Assembly (NCBI RefSeq): GCF_002763455.1
Contig: NZ_NIXK01000001.1
Coordinates: 496,001 to 560,000, forward strand
Direction: 5' to 3'
Source of the DNA: Lentibacillus sediminis
GTDB taxonomy: Bacteria > Bacillota > Bacilli > Bacillales > Amphibacillaceae
DNA: 64,000 nt
Within the stretch, counting starts at the first letter, position 1; the number at the start of each line of letters is the position of its first letter. The notes below the pieces were generated by a model, which made no database searches, was not told where the DNA came from, and saw only the letters and a list, made by a program, of their open reading frames with translations. Below are positions 26,195 to 34,922 of the stretch, piece by piece. Both the position numbers and the translations under genes were made by a program.

Positions 26195-26755
26195 ATGGAT
26201 AAAGCACAACAAATGGAAGTATCAGAGGAATTTTTTGACCGGTTTGATCAGCTTCACGATGAATACACGCAATTTTGGCTGGACCATATCTTTTTGCACT
26301 GGGAATGGTGGATATCGGTCATCTTAACGATCGGCCCATGGGTATTTTGGTTCTTTTACCGGAAAAAAGAAAGTACCCACCGTTTGCTGTATGCAGGGTT
26401 TTTTTCCATCATTCTAGCGTTATCCATGGACTACTTGGGGACATCACTCGGGTTGTGGCATTACACAGGGAAGACCTTTCCTTCCTTTCCGGCTTGGTCG
26501 CCTTATCATATGAGTTTGGTGCCGGTGACGATTATGTTCCTGATTCAGGCGAAGCCGCATATTGCTCCATGGAAAAAAGGGGTATTCTATGGGCTCTTGA
26601 CAGCGTTCGTCGGTGAGCCGATTTTTGTTTGGGCGGGATTTTATGTGATGACCGAGTGGACGTATATTTATTCTGTTCCTATTTACGCGCTTATCTTTGT
26701 GATTTGTGATCGGTTGGCAAACAGTAAATCGTTTGAACACCTGTCAGGAAGGTGA
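26195..26755 (+). CDS. CBO0543-type membrane protein
   Basis: A 186-residue protein with five or so hydrophobic segments, including WWISVILTIGPWVFWFFY and LTAFVGEPIFVWAGFY. The placement of WxY, Pro and Glu residues resembles the CBO0543 family of spore-former membrane proteins, whose function is unknown. ATG 26195 follows AGGGAG. It is first of three adjacent small membrane-protein genes on this strand. Confidence 0.55.
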   Translation: MDKAQQMEVSEEFFDRFDQLHDEYTQFWLDHIFLHWEWWISVILTIGPWVFWFFYRKKESTHRLLYAGFFSIILALSMDYLGTSLGLWHYTGKTFPSFPAWSPYHMSLVPVTIMFLIQAKPHIAPWKKGVFYGLLTAFVGEPIFVWAGFYVMTEWTYIYSVPIYALIFVICDRLANSKSFEHLSGR

Positions 26756-26819
26756 TTAGACGTGCGCATATTTCCGTTCTGTTGATGCAGAATAAAAGCC
26801 AAAGCTTCTTCAGGAGGAC

Positions 26820-27341
26820 ATGATGAAAAAGCAGATGGAGAAAGCCTTTCTTGTGTTTTTAAGCCTGCTTGGTGTTGGTCTTATCCCGATTTGGTTCAGA
26901 AAACGCCCACGCAAGGACTGGACCATTGTATTTTTGCTGGCCGGATTTTTGGCGGGAATGCTGGATGCCTATGTGACGGCCCGCAAGTTAGTCGAATATC
27001 CCACGAGGTTATTTGGGAAAAAGCTGAACATCAGTCTGCTGTTTGATTATGTATTGCTGCCGAATATGGGTGTCTTGTATAATCAGTTTTCGTATAAATC
27101 GGGGTTTTGGATGTCTGTCGCAAAAGCGCTGATGTTCAGTATGCCGATGACCGTTGTGGAGTATCATTTGGAAAAGCATACGAACCTGATCGTATGGCGA
27201 AAATGGAACTGGTTTTATAATTTTACTTCGGTTACATTGTTTCTTTGGCTGGAACGGGGATTTATTGCGTTTATCAGAAAGTTCACGGGCTCTAAAGCAA
27301 TTATGAGAAAATGGAAGAGGCGTTTGCGGCGTTTCCTCTGA
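26820..27341 (+). CDS. Small membrane protein related to the preceding gene
   Basis: A 173-residue membrane protein with about four hydrophobic segments, ending in a strongly basic tail (RKWKRRLRRFL). SMPMTVVEYHLEKHTNLIVW corresponds in layout to the upstream protein, so they are probably related CBO0543-like genes. GGAGG lies just before two adjacent ATG codons (26820 and 26823). Function unknown. Confidence 0.55.
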   Translation: MMKKQMEKAFLVFLSLLGVGLIPIWFRKRPRKDWTIVFLLAGFLAGMLDAYVTARKLVEYPTRLFGKKLNISLLFDYVLLPNMGVLYNQFSYKSGFWMSVAKALMFSMPMTVVEYHLEKHTNLIVWRKWNWFYNFTSVTLFLWLERGFIAFIRKFTGSKAIMRKWKRRLRRFL

Positions 27342-27405
27342 CTAACATAGCTGGGATCGGGACGGAGGGGGTCCCCTTAAAAATCCGCAGAAAAGAAGGA
27401 CTTGG

Positions 27406-27936
27406 ATGAGAAAAGATGACACATATAAATCTCCGGTGGCAGCCATGCTTTGGTCATTCGCTTTGCCGGGATTCGGACAAATTTATAACCGCGATTACTT
27501 CCTGGGTCTGTTGCTGGTAGTCTGGGAAATCATATTGAATTTATTCTCCAATTTAAACCTCTCTTTGATGTATACCTTTCACGGAAATTATGAACAGGCA
27601 CATGGGATCATTAATTATGAATGGGGTCTTTTTTATCCATCTGTTTTTGCGTTTTCCCTGTGGCAGGCCTATAATAAGGCAAAAGCCATCACCTACAGAC
27701 AGGAGCACCAGGAAGAATTGAGGAAGGTGTATTTTACGGGGCTTTTCTTTGGTTTAACGGCTGGGATGAATTTGGGGTTGACCACACATCATATTTATCC
27801 GGCGGAGGTATTGCAATTTCTGGCTTATCCGGTTTATTGCGGGCTGTTTTTCGGGGTGGTGGGGGCTGTTGTGGGGCATTTGATTGAGTTGTATTTTGTT
27901 AGGAGGAGGGAGCGCGGGACGCCTAGTTCGGATTAG
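27406..27936 (+). CDS. Multi-pass membrane protein, TM2-like N-terminus
   Basis: A 176-residue protein. Its first segment (SPVAAMLWSFALPGFGQIYN) resembles the TM2-type motif of hydrophobic proteins with a Gly-Phe-Gly-Gln turn. Three more hydrophobic segments follow and the C-terminus is charged (FVRRRERG). It follows the two related membrane genes by 64 bases and may be cotranscribed with them. No function can be given. Confidence 0.55.
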   Translation: MRKDDTYKSPVAAMLWSFALPGFGQIYNRDYFLGLLLVVWEIILNLFSNLNLSLMYTFHGNYEQAHGIINYEWGLFYPSVFAFSLWQAYNKAKAITYRQEHQEELRKVYFTGLFFGLTAGMNLGLTTHHIYPAEVLQFLAYPVYCGLFFGVVGAVVGHLIELYFVRRRERGTPSSD

Positions 27937-28145
27937 GATTAAGAGTGGGTGGGAGTGACTCTGGTTCATTGTAGATTGAAAGACGTTAGCACAATTGTGT
28001 TAGCGGCTTTTTGTGTTTGATAGACGAGCGATACGAGCATCAGGCCATAATTTTTCACGCAAATTTTATCAGAAAATAAACTTTGCGGATTCTTCAGAAA
28101 TACATTAAACTAATAGTAACAAATTTCACATAGGGGTTGAGGGGC

Positions 28146-28970
28146 ATGTCTGTAACGGGCGGTAAATATGTTGAAGTGGATCCTGGTGTAGAATTATTTG
28201 TGGAGGACATTGGTCAAGGGGAAGCCATTGTTTTTATTCCGGGGTTTACATTTACGACGGAGGTTTTTTCCAAACAGGTTGACTATTTTTCTAAGACAAA
28301 TCGTGTCATCGTTATTGACCCGAGGAGTCATGGCAGGTCGACTGTAACCGTACATGGCAATGATTATGTGACACACGGGACAGATTTGGAGAAGGTATTA
28401 CAGCACCTGGGTGTGAAAAATGCCACATTGGTTGGGTGGTCTTTTGGCTGCTTTACGGTCTGGGAATACTTTAAACAATATGGGGACAAAAATATTAATC
28501 GTGCTGTTTTCGTTGATATGCCGCCGAAATCCTTATCGGTCCACAGTGGAGATTGGGTGGAAGGCACGCTTGATGATATCGCGTCTATTTACACGTCGAG
28601 TTTGCGGAATCCACAGGGGCAGCGGGAATTCATTACAGGTTATATTACACAGGTTATGGTTCAGCGGGAACTGGATCAGGAAGAATTAACCTGGCTTGTC
28701 GAGCAATCTCTAAAGACACCGCATTATATTGCAGCAAATCTTTTCGCAGCAGGCATGTTTTCTGATTATCTTCCTGAAGCAACAGCTTTAAGCAATTCTG
28801 TGCCAACGCTGACAGTGGTTGCTGAGCATTGGGCGGAGACTGCCACGGCTTTTACGAAAAAAGTATCGCCTGATTCGGTCATTGAAGTTCTTGGCGGTCA
28901 TATGATGTTTTGGGAGCATGCTGGGGAATTTAATGAAATATTGGAGAGGTTTTTTGACAGTAGTATGTAA
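28146..28970 (+). CDS. Alpha/beta hydrolase
   Basis: A 274-residue hydrolase. The oxyanion region is FIPGFTFTTEVF, the nucleophile motif GWSFGCF (Ser about 100) and the catalytic His lies in LGGHMMFWEHAGEF. DPRSHGRS is typical of the haloperoxidase/esterase branch. ATG 28146 is preferred over the in-frame TTG 28137. It precedes the YfcC-type carrier by 38 bases, so the two may share a transcript and handle a related ester or amide compound. Confidence 0.82.
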   Translation: MSVTGGKYVEVDPGVELFVEDIGQGEAIVFIPGFTFTTEVFSKQVDYFSKTNRVIVIDPRSHGRSTVTVHGNDYVTHGTDLEKVLQHLGVKNATLVGWSFGCFTVWEYFKQYGDKNINRAVFVDMPPKSLSVHSGDWVEGTLDDIASIYTSSLRNPQGQREFITGYITQVMVQRELDQEELTWLVEQSLKTPHYIAANLFAAGMFSDYLPEATALSNSVPTLTVVAEHWAETATAFTKKVSPDSVIEVLGGHMMFWEHAGEFNEILERFFDSSM

Positions 28971-29008
28971 AAAAGAAAAAATTAAGGCAGGGAAACGAGG
29001 AATTCACA

Positions 29009-30415
29009 TTGGCGCAGCAAAATAAAACAAAGAAAAAGCGGTTTGACATGCCGGATGCATTTGTCATTATCTTTGGCATTCTGGTATTAGCCGCTATCGC
29101 TACCTATATTGTCCCATCAGGTTCTTTTGAAAGGGAAGATGTGGAGGGACGATCGGTTGTAATCGAGGGTACATATGCAGAGACGGAAGCAAATCCAGCT
29201 TCCATTATCGATATATTTCTGGCGATCCAGCAGGGAATGATTGATAGTGCCAATTTAATTTTCATGGTGCTGATTGTCGGCGGGATTGTCGCGATTTTTG
29301 AACATACCGGGGCGATCAATTCCGGGATCAATGCGCTGATTCAGAAGGCAAATGGCAGGAAATATCCGCTCATCATCACGTTTATTGTATTGTTTGCAAC
29401 GATGGATCTGGTGGGTTTGAGCGGAAATGCGGTCATTGCTTTTATTCCAATTGGGATTATTCTTGCTAAAGCGTTGAAACTCGATCCGATTGTCGGTGTG
29501 GCGATGATTTATTTGGGTCAATATGTCGGTGTCGCAACAGGGACATTCGATCCGGTTATCACCGGCTTGGCGCAGCGTATTGCGGAGCTACCGCTATTTT
29601 CCGGGGCTGGCCTTCGCTTTGCCGCTTTTATTGCACTTTTAATTGTTACGATCGCTTATATCTGTTTATATGTAAGAAGAATCAGCAAAGACCCATCGAA
29701 AAGTTATATGGGGATTTCCGCCTTTGGAGATACAGGTGATGAGTCGGCAGAGGATTTTGGTCCGTTTACCGGCAAGCATAAAATCATTTTGCTGACGTTT
29801 GTTGCTTTTCTGGGGCTCTTCCTCTATGGGGTCTACAATCTGGACTGGTCGATTAACCATTTGGCTGCCATCTTTTTGATGATGGGGATTGTCGTTGCCT
29901 TCATTGCGAGAATAAGTCCGAATGAGTTTGTGCGGGTTTTTATTAAAGGTGCACAAGGTCTCGTCTATGGGGCATTAGTTATCGGACTGGCCCGATCCAT
30001 TGTGGTTGTCCTGGAGGATGGCGTAGTGCTGGATACAATTGTTAATTATGCGTTTCAGCCGCTGAGCGCATTGCCGACATTGATTGGTGCAGAAGCTATT
30101 TTTCTTTTCAACATGTTATTTAACATGATTGTGAGTTCCGGCTCCGGCCAGGCAGCGATCGTTATGCCATTTATTGTCCCATTGGTTGATATGCTGGATA
30201 TCACCAGGCAGACAGGAGTACTTGCATTTAAATTGGGTGACGGAATCACTAATATGATTACCCCGACATCCGGTGTTTTGATGGCGGTATTGGCTGTCGG
30301 CAGAGTATCTTACCTCAAATGGGTGAAATTCGTATTCCCGCTTGTGTTGTTATGGGCACTTATTGGAGCCATTTTTATCGGCATTGCCGTCATGATTAAC
30401 TATGGACCGTTTTAA
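29009..30415 (+). CDS. YfcC-family membrane carrier
   Basis: A 468-residue carrier with 11-13 predicted membrane spans. The duplicated amphipathic re-entrant motifs are SGNAVIAFIPIGIILAK in the first half and SSGSGQAAIVMPFIVPL in the second, with GDGITNMITPTSG after that. The family is related to ion-driven carriers of C4-dicarboxylates or basic amino acids; the substrate is unproved. The start is TTG 29009, six bases after GAGGAA. The M20 peptidase gene follows by 18 bases, so import of a peptide or conjugated amino acid is plausible. Confidence 0.85.
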   Translation: MAQQNKTKKKRFDMPDAFVIIFGILVLAAIATYIVPSGSFEREDVEGRSVVIEGTYAETEANPASIIDIFLAIQQGMIDSANLIFMVLIVGGIVAIFEHTGAINSGINALIQKANGRKYPLIITFIVLFATMDLVGLSGNAVIAFIPIGIILAKALKLDPIVGVAMIYLGQYVGVATGTFDPVITGLAQRIAELPLFSGAGLRFAAFIALLIVTIAYICLYVRRISKDPSKSYMGISAFGDTGDESAEDFGPFTGKHKIILLTFVAFLGLFLYGVYNLDWSINHLAAIFLMMGIVVAFIARISPNEFVRVFIKGAQGLVYGALVIGLARSIVVVLEDGVVLDTIVNYAFQPLSALPTLIGAEAIFLFNMLFNMIVSSGSGQAAIVMPFIVPLVDMLDITRQTGVLAFKLGDGITNMITPTSGVLMAVLAVGRVSYLKWVKFVFPLVLLWALIGAIFIGIAVMINYGPF

Positions 30416-30433
30416 GATGAAGGAGAGAGCAAG

Positions 30434-31558
30434 TTGGACAGAATAAAACAATATATGGTAGACAATCAAGAGCAAATCCTAGAGGACATTCAATTTATTG
30501 TGGAGAGTGATTCTCCTTCTAAAAACAAGGAACTGACCGATGCGTGCAAGCAGCGGATTCAGCAATTGTTCGAGCGCTATTTCGGTTACAAAGCAGAGGA
30601 AATAAAAGAGACGCAATACGGCAATCATCTGCGTTTTGAATTTGGTGAAGGGGAGGAAACGGTGCTCCTTCTCTCCCATTTTGATACCGTATGGGAAAAA
30701 GGCGAATTGTCCATTAAGGTGGACGGAGACAAGGTATTTGGCCCGGGCATTTATGATATGAAAGGCGGGCTTGTCCAAGCGATTTGGTCGCTGAAAGGCA
30801 TTAAGGATTTACAGATCCCGATGAACAAAAAGGTGATTTTCCTTTGCACAAGCGATGAAGAGATTGGCAGTCCTTCTTCCAAAACGATTATTGAAAAAGA
30901 GGCGGCGGAGAGCGATGTGGCATTGGTCACCGAGCCACCAGTTGCCGGGACGGGAGCATTAAAAACTGGCAGAAAAGGATCGTCCAGATATTTTATTGAT
31001 ATAAAAGGCAAAGCTGCTCATTCCGGGAACAATCACCAGGACGGGATTAACGCGATTAAGGAAGCGGCACAGCACGTTGTCTACTTGGAATCCCTCACTG
31101 ACTATGAGAAGGGAACAACGATTAATGTTGGCAGCATCAAAGGTGGCGGGAAATTAAATGTGGTGCCGGATACTGCTTCGATTGGTGTGAATGTCCGTGT
31201 GGAAACGTCAGAAGAGCAGCAACGAATTGATGAGATTATTAACGGCTTCAAGCCATATACGGAGGGAATCACTCTGAAAATAAGAGGTGGGATTAACCGA
31301 CCGCCGATGAATCGGAGTGAATCCACCGGGGAATTATTTGAGCTGGCAAAAGAGGCAGCTGATGACTTAAATATTGATCTGGAAGAAGCTTATGTCGGCG
31401 GCGGAAGTGATGGCAACTTCACCGCAAACCTTGGTGTCCCAACGCTTGATGGCCTTGGAGCGGAAGGGAAAGGGATTCATGCGAGGGACGAGCATATCCT
31501 GGCTAGCAAGGTTCCGGAGCGGGCGGCTTTGTTATGTAAGGTTGTTAGTTGGGTTTAG
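30434..31558 (+). CDS. M20 family metallopeptidase, carboxypeptidase G2 type
   Basis: A 374-residue two-zinc peptidase. Metal ligands are visible in LLSHFDTVW, in GPGIYDMKGG (bridging Asp) and in CTSDEEIGS (catalytic Glu). A dimerisation domain with KAAHSGNN follows, and the last ligand lies in GIHARDEH. The sequence resembles glutamate carboxypeptidases that release C-terminal or N-acyl glutamate. It starts with TTG 30434 after AAGGAGAG and probably forms an operon with the YfcC-type carrier, whose imported substrate it may cleave. Confidence 0.88.
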   Translation: MDRIKQYMVDNQEQILEDIQFIVESDSPSKNKELTDACKQRIQQLFERYFGYKAEEIKETQYGNHLRFEFGEGEETVLLLSHFDTVWEKGELSIKVDGDKVFGPGIYDMKGGLVQAIWSLKGIKDLQIPMNKKVIFLCTSDEEIGSPSSKTIIEKEAAESDVALVTEPPVAGTGALKTGRKGSSRYFIDIKGKAAHSGNNHQDGINAIKEAAQHVVYLESLTDYEKGTTINVGSIKGGGKLNVVPDTASIGVNVRVETSEEQQRIDEIINGFKPYTEGITLKIRGGINRPPMNRSESTGELFELAKEAADDLNIDLEEAYVGGGSDGNFTANLGVPTLDGLGAEGKGIHARDEHILASKVPERAALLCKVVSWV

Positions 31559-31568
31559 GGGTTTGGGA

Positions 31569-31625
31569 TGCACTTAAATGTCCGCTTCTTGGATTCTGGA
31601 GCGGACATTTAGGTGCATTTTATTT
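31569..31625 (+). terminator. Strong terminator after the M20 peptidase
   Basis: Eighteen-base arms (TGCACTTAAATGTCCGCT with its complement, one mismatch) are followed by TTTTATTTT. Confidence 0.9.
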
Positions 31626-31723
31626 TAAAGCAGCGATGTATTAAAGTTCTAATTATATTCAGGCAGGGTATGCTAATGGTCAAGTCATTCCGTGTGTGAA
31701 CGAAAAAAGAGGTGTCTTCATAT

Positions 31724-32416
31724 ATGTTCATCGAAGCAATTGTCCAAAACAAAGAAGAAGCAATCCAGGCTGAAAAACTGGGGGTTGACCGCCTGGAGCT
31801 GGTTTCAGCTATATCAGAAGGCGGACTTACACCAAGTCATGGCACGATCAAACAAGTGCTGGAAAGTGTGTCGATCCCTGTTCAAGTGATGATTCGTCCC
31901 CACAGCTATCATTATGTATATACAGCGGATGATCTGGCTGCGATTTATGAGGATGTAAGGAATGTCGTCAATCTTGGCGGGACTGGCATCGTGTTCGGAG
32001 CGCTTACCAAAGGCCACACTATAAATGAGCAGGTGCTGAGCGACATCATTGAAATTGCACCCGAACTGGACATATCGTTCCATCGTGCGTTTGATGAGGT
32101 GCCTTCCCAGGAGGACGCGTACCGCACACTAGAAAACTACAGGAAGAATATCAGTCGCATTCTGACTTCCGGTGGTGAAGCCAATTGTTCAGATGGCAAA
32201 AATAATCTGAGGGAGTTGGTCAAGCTTAGTGAAAAGCTGGATGGCCCGAAAATCATGCCAGGCGGCGGTTTATCCCCTAACAATATTGAAATGATCCACC
32301 ATACAGTGGGAGCAGATCAGTATCATTTTGGCAAAGCACTTAGAATAGAGTCTTCCTTTGCGAATGGGTTTGATGAGCGGGCCGTTGGGTTTGTTCGCGG
32401 GATTGGCGGGGAATGA
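31724..32416 (+). CDS. cutC: CutC family protein
   Basis: A 230-residue TIM-barrel protein. It has the CutC N-terminus with AEKLGVDRLELVSAISEGGL, then VMIRPH, GIVFGAL, FHRAFDE, ILTSGGEAN and a C-terminal QYHFGKA. CutC was named for copper homeostasis in E. coli; its real activity is debated. ATG 31724 is used: the upstream GTG 31712 is part of the ribosome site AGAGGTG. It precedes an M20 dipeptidase by 41 bases. Confidence 0.92.
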   Translation: MFIEAIVQNKEEAIQAEKLGVDRLELVSAISEGGLTPSHGTIKQVLESVSIPVQVMIRPHSYHYVYTADDLAAIYEDVRNVVNLGGTGIVFGALTKGHTINEQVLSDIIEIAPELDISFHRAFDEVPSQEDAYRTLENYRKNISRILTSGGEANCSDGKNNLRELVKLSEKLDGPKIMPGGGLSPNNIEMIHHTVGADQYHFGKALRIESSFANGFDERAVGFVRGIGGE

Positions 32417-32457
32417 GCGATGAAAGAAGGATTATTCAGGAGGAGTGTACATAATAG

Positions 32458-33810
32458 ATGACAATTCAAACCATCAGAGAACTTATCAACGAGCGAACAG
32501 AAGAATATTTAGACCAGCTATTCACGCTGTTAAAACAACCAAGCATCAGCGCTCAGAACATTGGGATGGAAGAGACCAGCACCCTCGTCAAAAACATGAT
32601 GCAGGATATTGGGATGGATGCTCATCTCTTAGAAACCGATGGCTACCCGGTTGTATATGGGGAGAAATTGAACGCGGACAATGATTTCACTCTACTAATC
32701 TACGGTCATTATGATGTGCAGCCGCCGGATCCAGTTGATGCGTGGGATTCTCCGCCGTTTGAACCAACTGTTCGTGACGGGAAAATCTTTTGCCGGGGTG
32801 CGGGAGATAATAAGGGGCAGCTGATGGCACAGCTGCTTGCCATCAAGAGCTATCAGGATGTGTTCGGGGAGCTGCCGATCAACATCAAACTCGTATTTGA
32901 AGGAGAGGAAGAAAAGGGCAGTCCGAATTTGGCCAAGTTTGTGGAGGAGCATAAAGAGCTTCTGCATGCGGATCTGGTTTATACGTCAGATGGTCCGATG
33001 CATGAGAGCGGTGCGCCGTTTGTCCTCTTAGGTGTGCGCGGCCTGCTGTATGTGGAGCTTACGGCAAAGGGTGCGGACTGGGACAATCATTCCGGGAATA
33101 AGGGAAATATTGTGCCAAACCCAGCGTGGGAATTGGTGGATTTGCTGCATACGATGAAGGATCGGGATGGGAATGTGTTAATTGACGGGTTTTACGACCA
33201 TATCCGCCAGCCCACCGAGGAAGAGCTCGAGCTGATTTCCACACTGCCTTACGATCAAAAGACATTAGGCAAGCAGATTGGCTATGAAGATTTTGATATG
33301 ACGAAAGAGGACTACTACCGCAAACTTACGATGGAGCCCACCTTTAATATTGCCGGTTTTCACAGCGGTTATGGGGGTGAAGGAACGAAAACGATTATTC
33401 CATCCACCGCGACATTGAAAATGGATATGCGTCTGGTGGTCGATCAGGACCCCGCGGACATTTATGATAAATTCACCGCTCATGTGAAAAAATATGCGCC
33501 AGGGGTTGAGGTGAAATGGCTTGGCGGAATGCTGCCTTCCCGAACGCCAGCTGATACAGAGGTAGTAGGTGTGGTCCGGAATGCGGTGGAAAAAGCCTAT
33601 CATCAGCCGCCGATTTTGCAGCCAAGCTTGGGAGGAAGTTTGCCTGATTATGTTTGGACAAAAATATTGGGTGTACCCTCGGTTGTCGTGCCTTATGCCA
33701 ATTTTGATGAAGCCAATCATTCCCCGAACGAAAATATCGGGTTGGATAACTTTTTTGACGGGATTATCTGTACGTGTCAGGTGATTCAGGAGCTGGGGAA
33801 TAGGGCATAG
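32458..33810 (+). CDS. M20 family dipeptidase
   Basis: A 450-residue peptidase. Metal-site motifs are YGHYDVQPPDP, GAGDNKGQ (bridging Asp) and FEGEEEKGSPN (catalytic Glu pair). The insert DWDNHSGNKGN and C-terminal NFDEANHSPNENI complete the pattern for broad-specificity cytosolic dipeptidases. The 5' end of this gene is duplicated as a dead fragment at 50875-51060. It follows cutC and is not obviously coregulated with the M20 gene upstream of cutC, because a strong terminator separates them. Confidence 0.9.
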   Translation: MTIQTIRELINERTEEYLDQLFTLLKQPSISAQNIGMEETSTLVKNMMQDIGMDAHLLETDGYPVVYGEKLNADNDFTLLIYGHYDVQPPDPVDAWDSPPFEPTVRDGKIFCRGAGDNKGQLMAQLLAIKSYQDVFGELPINIKLVFEGEEEKGSPNLAKFVEEHKELLHADLVYTSDGPMHESGAPFVLLGVRGLLYVELTAKGADWDNHSGNKGNIVPNPAWELVDLLHTMKDRDGNVLIDGFYDHIRQPTEEELELISTLPYDQKTLGKQIGYEDFDMTKEDYYRKLTMEPTFNIAGFHSGYGGEGTKTIIPSTATLKMDMRLVVDQDPADIYDKFTAHVKKYAPGVEVKWLGGMLPSRTPADTEVVGVVRNAVEKAYHQPPILQPSLGGSLPDYVWTKILGVPSVVVPYANFDEANHSPNENIGLDNFFDGIICTCQVIQELGNRA

Positions 33811-34119
33811 GATGGTGTGATTGTTCGTCGGTTAATTAACGCTCGTGCTGAATTTCTTGGCAAGCCCTATGCTGTAGAGCGGATCCTTTCACTACTACAA
33901 TTTAATGCAGACAGGATGAAGTGGCATAAAGATTTCTGCCACTTTTTTCGTGTTGCATTTAATATGGCAAATAAGGACTCTTCTTTCTTGATAAACTACC
34001 AAATGCCCCCCCTCATAGCCGCTCATTTCCCCAAAGCATCAGAACGGACAAAATACACGCCAATTGGCCTCTGTTCGCCTTGATTCGCTAAATTAAGTTA
34101 TAATTTTTATAATCTTGTC
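33811..34119. other. Intergenic stretch with terminator
   Basis: An 88-codon frame (33817-34083) begins with TTG-like context only, has no good ribosome site and spans the terminator at 33919-33948, so it is not called. Nothing else was recognised. Confidence 0.5.
33919..33948 (+). terminator. Terminator downstream of the M20 dipeptidase
   Basis: AAGTGGCA and TGCCACTT arms are followed by a run of six T. Confidence 0.85.
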
Positions 34120-34148
34120 TTGAATTGAAAGCGCTTTTATATTATACT
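34120..34148 (+). promoter_or_regulatory. Sigma-A promoter with cre-like site in its spacer
   Basis: TTGAAT (34120-34125) and TATACT (34143-34148) are 17 bases apart. The 14-mer TGAAAGCGCTTTTA (34126-34139) fills the spacer and matches 13 of 14 positions of the CcpA cre consensus. CcpA bound there would exclude RNA polymerase. Confidence 0.65.
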
Positions 34149-34206
34149 GACTTAAAATTGGACCAGCCACTTTGCAATTTTTGAAGAATGGAGGGAACCA
34201 AATGAG

Positions 34207-34902
34207 ATGAATTCGCTGCCGGTCAGAAAGCAAAGAGTTTACCACAATATTGTTAAACAAATCAAAACGTCCATTGAAAAAGGAGAAATTGTTTACGGGG
34301 AGAAATTCCCGTCGGAACGAAGCCTGGCAGCTGAACTGGCTGTCTCGAGAACATCGGTAAAAGAAGCGTTCAGTGTCCTTGAATCAGCAGGGTTGGTTGA
34401 AATTAAGAAGGGAAGCGGCGTATATCTTCGGAAAAATAATCTGGAGGATATCATCACAAAGATGAATGCCATTATTCAGGGTGTATCGGTCGATATTGTT
34501 GAACTGATGGAACTCAGACTCGCTATTGAACAGCATGCCGCTTATTATGCTGCTGAGCGCGGGTCGGAAGAAGAAATTCAAAATATTTATCATTCCTATC
34601 TTGATCTGGAAAAGGCGGTGGCAATCGATCATGTTGCAGCCGAAGAGGACTTGAAATTTCATATGGCCGTTGCCAAAGCAGCTGGAAATTCTGTTATTGA
34701 GAAAGTGATGTACATGTTATCGGATCAGGTGCTTGAAGGATTGAAAGAAACCCGTTCCAAGACGCTTGAAGTAAGCAAAAAAAGCCAAGTAATCTTGAAG
34801 GAACACAAACGGATTTATGAAGCTATAAGAGACGGGGATGCTGTTATGGCTCAGGAGGCAATGGGTGAACATTTGCTTAAGGTGAAAGAACGTTATTTAT
34901 AA
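34207..34902 (+). CDS. GntR-family regulator, FadR/FCD type
   Basis: A 231-residue regulator. The N-terminal winged helix (KQRVYHNIVKQIKTSIEKGE, then PSERSLAAELAVSRTSVKEAF) is typical GntR. The helical FCD ligand domain follows with ELRLAIEQHAAYYAAERG, DLKFHMAVAKAAGN and a C-terminal HLLKVKERY; its metal-binding Asp and His residues are in place. FCD regulators respond to organic acids. It lies 20 bases before the Nramp-like gene, which it presumably controls. Confidence 0.9.
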   Translation: MNSLPVRKQRVYHNIVKQIKTSIEKGEIVYGEKFPSERSLAAELAVSRTSVKEAFSVLESAGLVEIKKGSGVYLRKNNLEDIITKMNAIIQGVSVDIVELMELRLAIEQHAAYYAAERGSEEEIQNIYHSYLDLEKAVAIDHVAAEEDLKFHMAVAKAAGNSVIEKVMYMLSDQVLEGLKETRSKTLEVSKKSQVILKEHKRIYEAIRDGDAVMAQEAMGEHLLKVKERYL

Positions 34903-34922
34903 TCAACAAAGGGGTTTTTCAA

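Noticed and set aside
27984-28012. GTTAGCACAATTGTGTTAGC as a terminator.
   Set aside because: The outer GTTAGC blocks are a direct repeat, not an inverted one; only the short CACAATTGTG core is palindromic.
33817-34083. An 88-codon plus-strand frame after the M20 dipeptidase.
   Set aside because: A strong terminator lies inside it and there is no ribosome site.
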